From Propionibacterium sp. (GTDB lineage Bacteria; Actinomycetota; Actinomycetes; Propionibacteriales; Propionibacteriaceae): a DNA stretch of 24,862 bases. The DNA lies in the NCBI GenBank assembly GCA_012837465.1, contig DURG01000130.1, positions 1 to 24,862 on the forward strand, given 5' to 3'. The notes below the pieces were generated by a model. It saw nothing but the letters and a program-made list of their open reading frames with translations, was not told the DNA's origin and made no database searches. Shown piece by piece: positions 15,746-23,692 of the stretch. The position numbers were made by a program, and so were the translations under genes. Numbering within the stretch: position 1 is the stretch's first letter; every line of letters begins with the position of its first letter.

Positions 15746-16984
15746 GGTGGCGGCATGGTGTCGGCCTATCACCGTCGACCCCTGGTGGGCGCCCGGGATG
15801 TCGAGGCACTGGGGCTGGCGAAGTTGGCCTCTGGCAGCGTTTGGCAGGGCTGGTACATGTACGCCGACGGTCGCAATCCGCGCAGGAGCCTCCAAGAGAG
15901 CCATGCCACCGGGAGTCCCAACGACTTCATGGAGCTGGGCTACGACTTCGGTGCGGCACTGACCCTGGACGCGGTGCCCAGCGAGACCTGGTACCGGTTG
16001 CGTCGCCAGCACCTTTTCCTCGCCGAGTGGGGTCCTCAAATGGCCGTGATGCCCGCAGCGCTGCCCGACGATGCCGCCGAGCCGCACGACCTGAGTCGGT
16101 TACGGTGGTCCGTCAGGTCCGATGGCCAGCGCGGCTTCCTGTTCGTGGTCAACCACCAGCCCTCGGCGGCGTTACCCAGCCACGACGACGTCACCTTCCA
16201 GGTGGAATTGGAGGAGGGCGCCGTCACCTTCCCGTCTCTGTGCGTCCCCGGTGGGGCGGTGTTCGTGTTTCCCTTCAACCTGCAGGTCGGAGGCGTGGAG
16301 CTGACCTGGCTGACCGCGCAGCCCCTTTCCATCCTGGAGTGGCGCGGCCTCCCCCTGCTGGCGGCCTCGGCCATCGATGGCATCCCGGCAGGGTTCTCCA
16401 CGAGTGTTGCCGCCACCCCGCTCAGGATCGAGGGCCCCGGCCAATGGTGGTGTTTGGAGGCCGGAGGGGAACCACAAGCTCGTGTGGTGATCCTCAGCGA
16501 CGAGGAAGGGCTCCGGCTCGGAGCAGGCCTTGAGCTCGCCGAGCAGGGCTTCCTGAGGTCAGCACCCGAACCGGTGCGGGTCACGGAACTGACGTGGACA
16601 CAGGTTGCGCCCGCGGAGGCGGCTCCGCCTCCCACCAGCGCGCCCAACGGGCGAGCCTCCGTGCCGACGGATTGGTCCGGCGCGGCCCAGTTCGACCTGG
16701 AACTGCCAGAGGGGGACGGGACCCTGAGCCTCGAATGGGTCGGTGACATCGCTCGCGCCTGGGATGGGCAACGCCTCGTCAGCGACGCGATCCACAACGG
16801 GCGGGCCTGGCGGATCAGCGCCCCCGAGCGTGCGGGAGCATCCCGGTTGAGGCTGGAGATCCTGCCCCTCCACCGGGAAGCAGCCGTCCACGTGGGAGCT
16901 GGCCGCCCGGTGGGTGCCGACGTCGTCAGTGCACGGATCGAGCCGCGTCAGAGGCCGGTGTGGGGGTTGGGGAACCCGACGTAG
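15746..16984 (+). pseudogene. GH35-like beta-galactosidase, C-terminal part only
   Basis: At 15746 the frame changes family without a stop. GGGMVSAYHRRPLV, ALGLAKLASGSVWQGWYMYA and DGRNPRRSLQESHATGSPND followed by YDFGAAL match the end of the catalytic barrel of GH35 beta-galactosidases. The usual form is YYMYHGGTNP...LQESqATGYPND...YDFQAP. Later beta-rich domains follow to the stop at 16984. The N-terminal roughly 250-300 residues, which should carry the acid/base glutamate and reach the nucleophile region, are missing. The conserved HGGTNP is altered to ADGRNP. With no start of its own and key residues absent, it is very likely inactive. The end overlaps the convergent dehydrogenase gene by 37 bases. 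Confidence 0.75.
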
Positions 16985-18432
16985 ACCGTCTCGAGGTATT
17001 CCTCGATGCCTTCGGGCCCGCCCTCGCGGCCGATGCCGGAGTGCTTCACGCCTCCGAACGGGGCGGCCGCGTTGGAGATGGTGCCGGAGTTGACGCCGAG
17101 CATGCCGACCTCGAGCTTCTCCGCCATCCGCAGCGCGCGCTCGATCGAGCCGGTGTGGACGTAACCAGCCAGCCCGTACGGTGATGCGTTGGCGTAGCCC
17201 AACACCTCCTCCTCGGTGGCGAAGGTGGTGATGGGGGCGACGGGGCCGAAGATTTCCTCGGTCAACAGCTTGGAATCCGGCGCGAGGTTCGACACGACGG
17301 TGGGCCGGTAGAAGTAGCCCTTGCCGGGGCCCTTCGCCCCTCCGGTGAGGACGGTGCCGCCCTCGGCGACGGCAGCCTGGACCATCTCGTCGACGGAGGC
17401 GCGCTGGTCAGCGGAGACGATGGGGCCGATGTCGGTGCCCTCCTCCATGCCGTCACCGACGGTGAGGGCGTCGAACTCGTCGGCCAACCGGCGAGCGAAC
17501 TCGTCGGCGACGTCCTGGTGCACGTAGAAGCTGTTGGCGGCGTTGCAGGCCTCGCCCATGTTGCGCAGCTTGGTGAGGCGGGCGGCCTTGACGGCGAGGT
17601 CGAGGTCCGCATCCTCGAAGACGATGAACGGTGCGCATCCTCCCAGCTCCATCGAGGTGCGCACGACGTTGGAGGCGGCCTCCTTCATCAGCGCCATACC
17701 GACGGGGGTGGAGCCGGTGAACGACAGCTTCTTCAGCCGACGGTCCTGGATCATGGGGCCCGTCACGGGACGCGCCTCCGAGGCGGGGATGACGTTGACC
17801 ACGCCCGCGGGGAAGCCGACCTCGTCGCACACCTTGGCGAACGCGAGGGTGGTCAGCGGGGTGAGGTTGGCGGGCTTGATGATGACGGTGCAGCCTGCCG
17901 CGAGTGCGGGCCCGGCCTTGCGAGTGGCCATTGCCAGCGGGAAGTTCCACGGGGTGATGAACAGTGCGGGGCCTACGGGGCGCTGGAGAGTGAGGATGCG
18001 CAGGTTGCCCTCGGGGGAGGGGGTGTAGCGCCCGTTGATGCGCACGGCCTCCTCGGAATACCAGCGCAGGAACTCGTTGCCATAGGTCACCTCGGCGCGG
18101 CCCTCGGCCAGCGGCTTGCCCATCTCCAGGGTCATGAGCGCGGCGAACTCCTCGCTGAGTTCGTTGATGCGGTCGAACGCCGCCCGCAGCAGCTCTGCCC
18201 GTACGCGCGGGGGAGTGGCGGCCCATTCCTCCTGCGCCTCGGACGCGGCCGCGAGGGCGGCCATGCCGTCGTCCGGGGTGGCGTCGGCGATGGAGGCGAG
18301 TACCTCCTCGGTGGCGGGGTTGTGCACCTCGAAGCGGGCGCCGCTGGAGGACGCGCGCCACTCGCCGTCGATGAAGAGTTCTGCGGGGGCGAGCGCAAGC
18401 GCCCGCTCGACCAGGGAATCAGTGGGGGTCAT
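16948..18432 (-). CDS. gabD: Succinate-semialdehyde dehydrogenase
   Basis: This is a 494-residue aldehyde dehydrogenase. The oxyanion-hole segment is FITPWNFPLAMATRKAGPAL (158-177), the cofactor lysine lies in IIKPANLTP (184-192) and the Rossmann motif is FTGSTPVG (238-245). The catalytic glutamate is E262 in MELGG and the catalytic cysteine is C296 in NMGEACNAANSFYV. The sequence most resembles the GabD group, which oxidises succinic semialdehyde to succinate with NAD(P). One variation is ELGGC where ELGGN is usual. It is divergent from the homoprotocatechuate operon, which ends in succinic semialdehyde, and the context supports the substrate. The 170-base control region is shared. The 3' end overlaps the GH35 remnant. 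Confidence 0.85.
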   Translation of the reverse strand: MTPTDSLVERALALAPAELFIDGEWRASSSGARFEVHNPATEEVLASIADATPDDGMAALAAASEAQEEWAATPPRVRAELLRAAFDRINELSEEFAALMTLEMGKPLAEGRAEVTYGNEFLRWYSEEAVRINGRYTPSPEGNLRILTLQRPVGPALFITPWNFPLAMATRKAGPALAAGCTVIIKPANLTPLTTLAFAKVCDEVGFPAGVVNVIPASEARPVTGPMIQDRRLKKLSFTGSTPVGMALMKEAASNVVRTSMELGGCAPFIVFEDADLDLAVKAARLTKLRNMGEACNAANSFYVHQDVADEFARRLADEFDALTVGDGMEEGTDIGPIVSADQRASVDEMVQAAVAEGGTVLTGGAKGPGKGYFYRPTVVSNLAPDSKLLTEEIFGPVAPITTFATEEEVLGYANASPYGLAGYVHTGSIERALRMAEKLEVGMLGVNSGTISNAAAPFGGVKHSGIGREGGPEGIEEYLETVYVGFPNPHTGL

Positions 18433-18481
18433 GTCTTGTCCTCAGCAGTGTGGATTCAAGGGCAACTTTGCCCGGAACGGC

Positions 18482-18511
18482 CAAATCAGATAGTACATCA
18501 GATACGATTTG
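18482..18511. promoter_or_regulatory. Left operator candidate
   Basis: ATACGATTTG at 18502-18511 is the exact inverse of CAAATCGTAT at 18560-18569. A further CAAATC at 18482-18487 makes an inverted pair with GATTTG at 18506-18511. The site lies just upstream of the -35 box of the catabolic operon, and on the other strand it overlaps the likely gabD promoter zone (TACTAT as minus-strand -10 at 18495-18490). A repressor bound here could control both directions. The regulator is not in the window. Confidence 0.6.
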
Positions 18512-18522
18512 CAGGAAACCTC

Positions 18523-18551
18523 TTGACATGCGTCGCGGCCTGGGGCAGACT
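18523..18551 (+). promoter_or_regulatory. Promoter of the homoprotocatechuate operon
   Basis: A perfect -35 TTGACA (18523-18528), a 17-base spacer and a -10 CAGACT (18546-18551) form the best promoter-like pair in the window. Transcription would start near 18558, giving a leader of about 45 bases before the ATG at 18603. The right operator half (18560-18569) would then cover the start site. Confidence 0.7.
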
Positions 18552-18559
18552 TCTTACAT

Positions 18560-18585
18560 CAAATCGTATACATCATCGTAGATGA
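18560..18585. promoter_or_regulatory. Right operator candidate and leader repeat
   Basis: CAAATCGTAT at 18560-18569 mirrors the left site exactly. Directly after it, TCATC-GTA-GATGA (18573-18585) is a second small inverted repeat. Both lie at or just after the predicted transcription start, where a bound repressor would block initiation. The ribosome binding site GAGGAGA follows at 18588-18594. Confidence 0.55.
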
Positions 18586-18602
18586 ACTGAGGAGACGGGG
18601 AC

Positions 18603-20063
18603 ATGGACGTCCTTTCCGAGAAGCTGGGGCACCGCCCGGGCAAGGTAATCGCAGTACACCTCTCGTACCGCTCGCGCGCCGAGCAGCGCGGCCGTGTGCC
18701 CGCGCACGCCTCATACTTCATGAAGGCCTCCAGCTCCCTGACCGGTTCCGGCGAGGTCATGCGCCCCGCCGGCACCGAACTCCTGGGCTTCGAGGGGGAG
18801 GTCGCCGCCATCATCGGCACCGAGGCCCGCAACATCACGCCCGCCGAGGGCTGGACGCACGTCGGATGGGTGACCGCCTCCAACGACTTGGGCCTCCACG
18901 ACCTGCGCGCCGCCGACCGCGGCTCCAACGTCCGCTCCAAGAGCGGTGACGGCTACACCGCCATCGGCCCCAGCCTCATCGACGCCCGCAGCATCGACGA
19001 GGACGCGCTGCGCGTGCGCACCTGGCTCGACGGTGAGGTCGTCCAGGACGACACGACCGCCGGCATGCTCTTCACCATCGGCGAGATCGTCGCCGACCTC
19101 TCCCGCGTCATGACCCTCGAGGTCGGCGACGTCATCCTCACCGGAACCCCCGCCGGCGCCTCCGTCGCCCAGCCCGGCCAGGTCATCGAGGTCGAGGTCT
19201 CCTCGACCACCGACGAGTCCGTCACCTCTGGCCGCCTGAGCACCACCGTCGTCGAAGGCCCGCAGCTGGCCCCCTGGGGCAGCCCAGCGGAGGTCGACGA
19301 CAAGCAGCGCGAAGACGCTTGGGGCACCGCCCCGGAGAAGGCCGATGAAGAGCCCGCCTTCGAGCTCACCGACGAGCTGCACGAGCGCCTCATGAATGTC
19401 GGAGTCGCCACCCTGTCTGCCCAGCTGCGCCAGCGCGGCTTCAACGAGGTCTCGATCGACGGCGTGCGCACCCTCAACCCTGGCGGCAAGATGGTCGGCC
19501 GCGCACGGACCCTGCGCTACCTCCCCTTCCGCAAGGACCTCTTCGCCGCCAAGGGTGGCGGCTTCAACGCGCAGAAGCGCGCCATCGACAACGTCGGCCC
19601 GGGGGAGGTGCTCGTGATGAGTGCCCGCGGCGTCGACGACGCCGGCACCATCGGCGACATCCTCGCCCTCCGTGCACAGGTCCGCGGCGCCGTCGGCATC
19701 ATCACCGACGGCTGCGCCCGTGACTACTCGCTGGTCGCCGACCTGGAGATTCCCGTCTGGGCCGCCGGCCCGCACCCCGCCGTCCTCGGCCGTCGCCACA
19801 TCCCGTGGGACATCGACGTGGACATCGACTGCGGTGGCGCCCTCGTGCAGGTCGGTGACGTGATCGTCGCCGACGATGACGGGCCCATCGTCATCCCCCC
19901 GCACCTCGTCGTCGAGGTGCTCGAAGCCGCGGAGAAGCAGGAAGCGGAGGAGGAGTTCATCGCCGAGATGGTCGGCAAGGGCGAATCCGTCGACGGCCTC
20001 TACCCGCTCGGCCCCACCTGGCGCCCTCGCTACGACGCGTGGCGCGCCGCCAAGACCAACTGA
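18603..20063 (+). CDS. Fusion of fumarylacetoacetate hydrolase-family enzyme (HpaG-like) and RraA/HMG aldolase-like domain
   Basis: The 486-residue protein has two domains. Residues about 15-225 are an FAH fold: metal-ligand pattern FEGEV (E64, E66), NDLGLHDLRAAD with D95, and the end motif GDVILTGTPAG (175-185). In homoprotocatechuate degradation this fold is the HpaG isomerase/decarboxylase acting after ring cleavage and oxidation. Residues about 255-445 are RraA-like: GRARTLR (299-305), the glycine-rich turn KGGGFNAQKRA (317-327) and GDVIVADDDGPIVIP (418-432). This half keeps D352, then exactly 20 residues, then R373-D374. That is the D-X20-R-D signature of class II pyruvate aldolases (HMG/CHA aldolases) related to RraA. 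An acidic linker (228-255) joins the halves. It is the first gene of the operon, and the start has GAGGAGA upstream. Confidence 0.85.
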   Translation: MDVLSEKLGHRPGKVIAVHLSYRSRAEQRGRVPAHASYFMKASSSLTGSGEVMRPAGTELLGFEGEVAAIIGTEARNITPAEGWTHVGWVTASNDLGLHDLRAADRGSNVRSKSGDGYTAIGPSLIDARSIDEDALRVRTWLDGEVVQDDTTAGMLFTIGEIVADLSRVMTLEVGDVILTGTPAGASVAQPGQVIEVEVSSTTDESVTSGRLSTTVVEGPQLAPWGSPAEVDDKQREDAWGTAPEKADEEPAFELTDELHERLMNVGVATLSAQLRQRGFNEVSIDGVRTLNPGGKMVGRARTLRYLPFRKDLFAAKGGGFNAQKRAIDNVGPGEVLVMSARGVDDAGTIGDILALRAQVRGAVGIITDGCARDYSLVADLEIPVWAAGPHPAVLGRRHIPWDIDVDIDCGGALVQVGDVIVADDDGPIVIPPHLVVEVLEAAEKQEAEEEFIAEMVGKGESVDGLYPLGPTWRPRYDAWRAAKTN

Positions 20064-20095
20064 CCCACACCCACCCCGGACCCAGAGGAAACCAC

Positions 20096-21013
20096 ATGTC
20101 TCTCCGTGAGAAGCTCAGCGGCGCGATCGCCCCGCTGTTCACCCCGTTCAACGAAGACGGCGCCGTCGACCACGAGTCGCTGACCCGCATGGTCAAGTGG
20201 CAGCTGGCCAACGGCTCGATCGGCGTCAGCATCGGCGGCTCCACCGGCGAGCCCTCGTCCCAGACCATCGAGGAGCGCGCCGAATCCATCCGCACCATCA
20301 AGGCCGCCCTCGAAGGCACCGACGCCGCGTTCGTGCCTGGCACCGGCACCGCCAAGATGGACGAGACCCTCGAGCTCACCGCCATCGCGCAGGAGGTGGG
20401 CGTCGACGCTGCGCTCATCATCACGCCGTACTACGCGCGCCCCACCCAGGAGGCGCTCTACCAGTGGTACGCCACGGTGGCCCGCGAATTCCCCGACCTG
20501 CCGATCATCGCCTACAACGTGCCAGTGCGCACCGCCGTCGAGCTCGCCCCCGAGACCTTCGCCCGCCTCTTCAAGGACTTCGACAACATCGTCGGCATCA
20601 AGGAGACCACCAAGGACTTCGAGCACTTCTCCCGCACCATGCACCTGTGCGGCGACGAACTGCTCATGTGGTCGGGCATCGAACTGCTCTGCCTGCCGCT
20701 CATCCCGCTGGGCGGCATCGGCTTCATCTCCGCGCTGTCCAACATCGCCCCGAAGGCCGTGGCCGACACCTACGCCGCCGCCGTCGCCGGCGACTGGGAC
20801 CGCGCCCGTGAACTGCACTACGGCGTGCACCCGCTCGTCGACCTGCTGTTCGTCGAGACCAACCCCGCCCCGGCCAAGTGGCTGATGGCGGAGCGCGGCC
20901 TCATCTCCTCCGGCACCGTGCGCCCGCCGCTGGTCAACCTCACCGAAGAGGGCCAGCACAAGGTGAACGACCTGCTCGAGCAGAGCGCCGAATTCCTCAC
21001 CCCCGTCAACTGA
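20096..21013 (+). CDS. DapA (dihydrodipicolinate synthase) family aldolase/lyase
   Basis: The protein is 305 residues of the class I lyase TIM barrel. The Schiff-base lysine is K169 in VGIKETTKD, the partner tyrosine is Y140 in IIAYNVPVRT, and the carboxylate-binding loop is GGSTGEPSS (47-55) where DapA has GTTGE. These match DapA positions, so it should handle pyruvate or a 2-oxo acid by imine formation. A biosynthetic DapA role is unlikely inside a catabolic operon. A retro-aldol or decarboxylation step of the homoprotocatechuate pathway is the likely task. I chose the ATG at 20096 because AGAGGA precedes it. An in-frame ATG at 20039 lies inside the upstream gene. The gap to the upstream gene is 32 bases and to hpaE 18. 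Confidence 0.85.
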   Translation: MSLREKLSGAIAPLFTPFNEDGAVDHESLTRMVKWQLANGSIGVSIGGSTGEPSSQTIEERAESIRTIKAALEGTDAAFVPGTGTAKMDETLELTAIAQEVGVDAALIITPYYARPTQEALYQWYATVAREFPDLPIIAYNVPVRTAVELAPETFARLFKDFDNIVGIKETTKDFEHFSRTMHLCGDELLMWSGIELLCLPLIPLGGIGFISALSNIAPKAVADTYAAAVAGDWDRARELHYGVHPLVDLLFVETNPAPAKWLMAERGLISSGTVRPPLVNLTEEGQHKVNDLLEQSAEFLTPVN

Positions 21014-21031
21014 GAACGGAGCCACCCAACC

Positions 21032-22567
21032 ATGACTGACCGTCCCCAGGGCATGCCGGACCAGATCCGGCACTACATCGGCGGCAAGCTCGTCGACTCG
21101 GTCTCCGGCGAGACCTTCGACGTGCTGACCCCGGAGACCAACGAGGTCTACCTCCAGGCCTCCTCGGGTGACAAGGCCGACATCGACCTCGCCGTCGCCG
21201 CCGCCCGCGAAGCCTTCGACAACGGCCCGTGGCCGACGATGAAGGCCCGTGAGCGTTCCCGCATCCTCAACCGCATCGCCGACGAGATCGAGACCCGCGA
21301 CGCCGAACTCGCCGCCATGGAGTCGTTTGACACTGGCCTGCCGATCACGCAGGCCCGTGGACAGGCCCGGCGCGCCGCGGAGAACTTCCGCTTCTTCGCC
21401 GACCTGATCGTCGCGCAGCGCGACGAGGCCTACAAGGTGCCCGGCATGCAGGTCAACTACGTCAACCGCAAGCCGGTGGGCGTCGCGGGGCTCATCACCC
21501 CGTGGAACACCCCGTTCATGCTGGAGTCCTGGAAGCTGGCCCCCGCGCTCGCCTCCGGCTGCACCGTGGTGCTCAAGCCCGCCGAGTTCACGCCGCTGTC
21601 GGCGTCGCTCTGGGTCGAGATCTTCGAGAAGGCCGGCCTCCCCGAGGGCGTGTTCAACATGGTCCACGGCTACGGCGAGACCGCGGGCGACTCCCTCGTC
21701 AAGCACGAGGACGTCAACCTCATCTCCTTCACCGGCGAGACCACCACCGGCCAGCTCATCTTCCGCAACTGCTCCGCGACCCTCAAGGGCATGTCGATGG
21801 AATTGGGCGGCAAGTCCCCGGCCGTCATCTTCGAGGACGCCGACCTCGAGGCTGCACTCGACTCCACCCTCTTCGGCGTGTTCTCGCTGAACGGCGAGCG
21901 CTGCACCGCCTCGTCGCGCATCCTCGTGCAGCGCGGCATCTACGACCGCTTCGTCGAGGCCTATGCCGAGCGCGCGAAGAAGGTCAAGGTCGGCAAGCCC
22001 TCGGATCCGACGACGGAGCTCGGCGCACTCGTCCACCCGGAGCACTACGAGCGGGTCATGGGCTACGTCGAGGCAGGCAAGGGTGAATCCCGCCTCGTCG
22101 CCGGCGGCGGCCGCCCGGACGAGTTCCCGACCGGCAACTACCTGCAGCCCACCGTGTTCGCGGACGTGCCCCGCACCGCCCGCATCTTCCAGGAGGAGAT
22201 CTTCGGCCCGGTGGTCGCGATCACCCCCTTCGACACGGAGGAGGAGGCCGTCGAGCTGGCCAACGACGTCAAGTACGGCCTGGCCGCCTACGTGTGGACC
22301 TCCGACGTGCGCCGCGCCCACACGGTCGCACACCAGATCGAGGCCGGCATGGTGTGGATCAACTCCCACAACGTGCGCGACCTTCGTTCCCCGTTCGGTG
22401 GCGTGAAGGCCTCCGGCCTCGGCAACGAGGGCGGCTACCGCTCGATCGACTTCTACACCGAATCCCAGGCCGTGCACATCACGCTCGGCGACGTCCATAC
22501 CACCCGCTTCGGTGCCACTGGCTACTCCGATGCGGATCCCGCCCTCGGCCACCTCGGTGGCAAGTAA
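21032..22567 (+). CDS. hpaE: 5-carboxymethyl-2-hydroxymuconate semialdehyde dehydrogenase
   Basis: The protein is 511 residues. Key parts are GLITPWNTPFMLESWKLAPA (153-172), LKPAEFTPLS (181-190), SFTGETTTG (232-240), catalytic E257 in MELGG and C291 in NGERCTASSRILVQ. The GERCTASSR form around the cysteine is characteristic of HpaE and close muconate-semialdehyde dehydrogenases rather than GabD-type enzymes. It oxidises the ring-cleavage product of HpaD to 5-carboxymethyl-2-hydroxymuconate using NAD. The neighbouring HpaD gene 26 bases downstream makes the assignment firm. A long antisense frame covers the whole gene but is only a codon-bias shadow. Confidence 0.93.
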   Translation: MTDRPQGMPDQIRHYIGGKLVDSVSGETFDVLTPETNEVYLQASSGDKADIDLAVAAAREAFDNGPWPTMKARERSRILNRIADEIETRDAELAAMESFDTGLPITQARGQARRAAENFRFFADLIVAQRDEAYKVPGMQVNYVNRKPVGVAGLITPWNTPFMLESWKLAPALASGCTVVLKPAEFTPLSASLWVEIFEKAGLPEGVFNMVHGYGETAGDSLVKHEDVNLISFTGETTTGQLIFRNCSATLKGMSMELGGKSPAVIFEDADLEAALDSTLFGVFSLNGERCTASSRILVQRGIYDRFVEAYAERAKKVKVGKPSDPTTELGALVHPEHYERVMGYVEAGKGESRLVAGGGRPDEFPTGNYLQPTVFADVPRTARIFQEEIFGPVVAITPFDTEEEAVELANDVKYGLAAYVWTSDVRRAHTVAHQIEAGMVWINSHNVRDLRSPFGGVKASGLGNEGGYRSIDFYTESQAVHITLGDVHTTRFGATGYSDADPALGHLGGK

Positions 22568-22573
22568 CCAGCG

Positions 22574-22591
22574 TTGTACGAAGGAGTACAA
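22574..22591 (+). promoter_or_regulatory. Hairpin presenting the hpaD ribosome binding site
   Basis: TTGTAC (22574-22579) and GTACAA (22586-22591) form a perfect 6-base stem, and the loop GAAGGA holds most of the Shine-Dalgarno sequence AAGGAG (22581-22586). The ATG is at 22594. If it folds, the binding site is displayed in the loop directly before the start codon. The stem is AT-rich and weak, so its importance is uncertain. Confidence 0.5.
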
Positions 22592-22593
22592 AC

Positions 22594-23661
22594 ATGACTG
22601 AAATCACCGCCCAGCCCACCGCACAAGCCCCAGACATCCTGCGTTGCGCCTACATGGAGCTCGTGGTCACCGATCTGCAGAAGTCGCGCGAGTTCTACGT
22701 CGACGCGCTCGGCCTGGTCGTCACCCACGAGGATGACGAGGCCATCTACCTGCGTTCCTTCGAGGAGTTCATCCACCACAACCTGGTGCTCCGCAAGGGC
22801 GACGAGCCGGCCGTGGCCGTGTTCGGCTTCCGCGTCCGCTCGCAGGCCGACGTCGACGCCGCCGAGGCGTACTACAAGGAACTCGGCTGCGAGACCCGCC
22901 GCGGCGACTTCGTCAAGGGCATCCGCAACGCCGTGCGCGTGCAGGATCCGCTGGGCTTCCCGTACGAGTTCTTCTACGAGGTCGACCACGTCGAGCGCCT
23001 CGCCTGGGCCTACGACCAGCAGGGCCCCGGCGCCCTCGTGCGCCTCGACCACTTCAACCAGGTCTACCCCGACGTCGTGTCAGGCGCGAAGTACCTGGAG
23101 AACCTCGGCTTCAAGCGCACCGAGGACATCAAGGACGAGGAGGGCGTGACCTACGCCGCCTGGTTCTGCCGCAAGCACACCGTCCACGACACCGCCCTGA
23201 CCGGCGGCGACGGCCCCCGCATGCACCACGTCGCGTTCGCCACGCACGAGAAGCACAACATCCTCTACATCTGCGACAAGCTCGGCGCGCTGCGCAAGTC
23301 CGACATGATCGAGCGCGGCCCCGGCCGCCACGGTGTGTCCAACGCCTTCTACCTCTACCTGCGCGATCCCGACGGGCACCGCGTCGAGATCTACACGCAG
23401 GACTACTACACCGGCGACCCGGACAATCCGGTCGTGTCGTGGGACGTCCACGACAACCAGCGCCGCGACTGGTGGGGGCACACCGTCGTCCCGTCGTGGT
23501 ACACCGATGCCTCCACGGTGCTCGATCTCGACGGCAACGCCGTCCCGATCGTGAAGCGGGAGGAGTCCTCGGAGATGGAGGTCACCATCGGTGCCGATGG
23601 CTTCTCCTACACCCGCAAGGACGACACCGACAAGGGCTTCAAGCTCGGCAACCAGGTCTGA
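22594..23661 (+). CDS. hpaD: 3,4-dihydroxyphenylacetate (homoprotocatechuate) 2,3-dioxygenase
   Basis: The protein is 355 residues of the VOC-type extradiol dioxygenase, like the Brevibacterium fuscum enzyme. Fe ligands are visible as H153 (RLDHF), H212 (RMHHVAF) and E265 (HRVEIY). Second-shell H198 (TVHDT) and Y255 (YLYLRD) are also present. All five sit two positions before the published B. fuscum numbering (155, 214, 267, 200, 257). It opens the aromatic ring of 3,4-dihydroxyphenylacetate next to the two hydroxyls to give the semialdehyde used by HpaE. Both VOC modules are intact and there is no signal peptide. The start is the ATG at 22594 with AAGGAG. The gap to the TRAP protein gene is 31 bases. 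Confidence 0.95.
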   Translation: MTEITAQPTAQAPDILRCAYMELVVTDLQKSREFYVDALGLVVTHEDDEAIYLRSFEEFIHHNLVLRKGDEPAVAVFGFRVRSQADVDAAEAYYKELGCETRRGDFVKGIRNAVRVQDPLGFPYEFFYEVDHVERLAWAYDQQGPGALVRLDHFNQVYPDVVSGAKYLENLGFKRTEDIKDEEGVTYAAWFCRKHTVHDTALTGGDGPRMHHVAFATHEKHNILYICDKLGALRKSDMIERGPGRHGVSNAFYLYLRDPDGHRVEIYTQDYYTGDPDNPVVSWDVHDNQRRDWWGHTVVPSWYTDASTVLDLDGNAVPIVKREESSEMEVTIGADGFSYTRKDDTDKGFKLGNQV

Positions 23662-23692
23662 GACCAGTCAACGAAGACAAGGAAAGAAAACA

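Noticed and set aside
20030..22591. Minus-strand open frame of 853 codons opposite the dapA-like gene and hpaE
   Set aside because: It has no family motifs and is His/Asp/Val-rich. Long antisense frames arise from the strong third-position bias of the true genes on the other strand.
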